This document shows positions 63,541 through 64,000 of a stretch of DNA of 64,000 nucleotides, in pieces. Source of the stretch: Pusillimonas sp. T2 (GTDB lineage Bacteria > Pseudomonadota > Gammaproteobacteria > Burkholderiales > Burkholderiaceae_B). The stretch is from NCBI RefSeq assembly GCF_002236805.1, contig NZ_NIQA01000010.1:1-64000 (forward strand). Direction: 5' to 3'. Every line of letters starts with the position of its first letter. The stretch's first letter is position 1. The notes beneath the pieces are model-generated. The model ran no database searches. It was not told the DNA's origin and saw only the letters and a list, made by a program, of their open reading frames with translations. The translations under genes were made by a program, and so were the position numbers.

Positions 63541-64000
63541 TTAGACGTGGGTAAAGGTTTCTGGCAGGTTGCTCAGGTGTTCGAAAATATGTCGTCTTAA
63601 CCAGGAGTTGCCGGCGTCTTGGTGATAGCGTTCGTGCCAATATTGGCGGATTTCATAGGGCGCAATCTTGAAGGGCAGTTCCAGGGCTTGCACTTTGCCT
63701 TGCTGCGCCAGGGTGCGACCCAGGCGGCCCGGTACGATGGCCAGCAGGTCAGTGGCGGTAATAAGGGCCTCAAGGCCCAGGTAAGAGGGGACGCGTAAGG
63801 TTACATTGCGCTCAATGCCTTGTTCAAACAGCGTCTTTTCAAGTCGGGTATGACCCGTACCGGGGGCGTCGAGCGCCAGATGCGCCTCTTCCAGATATTG
63901 TGACCGCGTCAGCGAGCCGGCGATGCGCGGGTGAGCAGTGCGCACGATGCACACATAGCTTTCGGTAAACAGGCGCTGCTGATAAAACCCGGTTTGCAGG
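63541..64000 (-). CDS. LysR-family regulator, C-terminal part (cut by window edge)
   Basis: The frame stays open to the right edge of the window, so the N-terminal DNA-binding part is outside. About 153 codons are seen. FYQQRLFTESYVCIVRTAHP, then LGLEALITATDLLAIVPGRLGRTLA and IRQYWHERYHQDAGNSWLRRHIFEHL are the effector-domain patterns of NodD/LinR-like LysR proteins. It lies 120 bases upstream of the hydrolase/hydroxylase operon in the same direction. Confidence 0.85.
   Translation of the reverse strand, partial: LQTGFYQQRLFTESYVCIVRTAHPRIAGSLTRSQYLEEAHLALDAPGTGHTRLEKTLFEQGIERNVTLRVPSYLGLEALITATDLLAIVPGRLGRTLAQQGKVQALELPFKIAPYEIRQYWHERYHQDAGNSWLRRHIFEHLSNLPETFTHV

Overview
The window is chromosomal DNA of a betaproteobacterium, most likely an Alcaligenaceae/Bordetella-type Burkholderiales. 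The reasons are the order tRNA-Tyr, tRNA-Gly, tRNA-Thr, tuf at the left edge, the mnmG-rsmG-parA-parB operon, the rpmH-rnpA-yidD-yidC-mnmE operon divergent from dnaA-dnaN-gyrB, and the many LysR regulators and aromatic-catabolism genes. No insertion sequence, integrase, CRISPR array or rRNA gene was recognised.

Layout. 1-6.5 kb: the first codons of tuf, three tRNAs, an L-asparaginase, parB, parA, rsmG and mnmG, all leftward. The gap after mnmG (5.89-6.22 kb) holds three parS sites (a fourth near-match lies inside mnmG) and a short array of DnaA boxes, and is my candidate replication origin; a second pair of DnaA boxes lies at 8.0-8.2 kb. 6.3-18.4 kb: a cold-shock protein, a methionine-type aminotransferase, a PPP-family phosphatase, a fatty/branched acyl-CoA operon (enoyl-CoA hydratase, acyl-CoA dehydrogenase, MarR regulator), a CHASE-PAS-GGDEF cyclase overlapping a large hybrid histidine kinase, and two small genes. 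18.4-27.7 kb: mnmE, yidC, yidD, rnpA, rpmH leftward and dnaA, dnaN, gyrB rightward. 27.7-30.6 kb: a 212-bp nested inverted repeat, a small membrane protein, an epimerase and a YjdF-like protein.

30.6-53.3 kb is a large, almost gap-free catabolic locus. Its first operon carries a ribose-class ABC importer, a flavin monooxygenase-like protein and a molybdenum hydroxylase with its CoxG-like partner (M-S-G-L order). A LysR gene separates it from a second operon with a Liv-type ABC importer (binding protein, two permeases, two ATPases), a cupin, an Ldh-family dehydrogenase, a RidA protein, a fumarylacetoacetate-hydrolase-family enzyme, a two-domain extradiol dioxygenase, an ACMSD-like amidohydrolase, a GntR regulator, a PheA/TfdB-type FAD monooxygenase and an SDR. 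Taken together this looks like uptake, hydroxylation, meta-type ring cleavage and breakdown of a carboxylated, probably nitrogen-containing, aromatic compound; the substrate is not determined by the sequence and I match it to no described pathway.

53.5-64 kb holds further, separate aromatic or regulatory genes: a VanA-like Rieske oxygenase with divergent LysR, an ABM-domain protein, an exported peroxiredoxin, another LysR, a membrane-bound GGDEF/EAL protein, an MhpA-like hydroxylase with a DUF2783-like small partner and an alpha/beta hydrolase, and the end of a LysR gene cut by the window edge.
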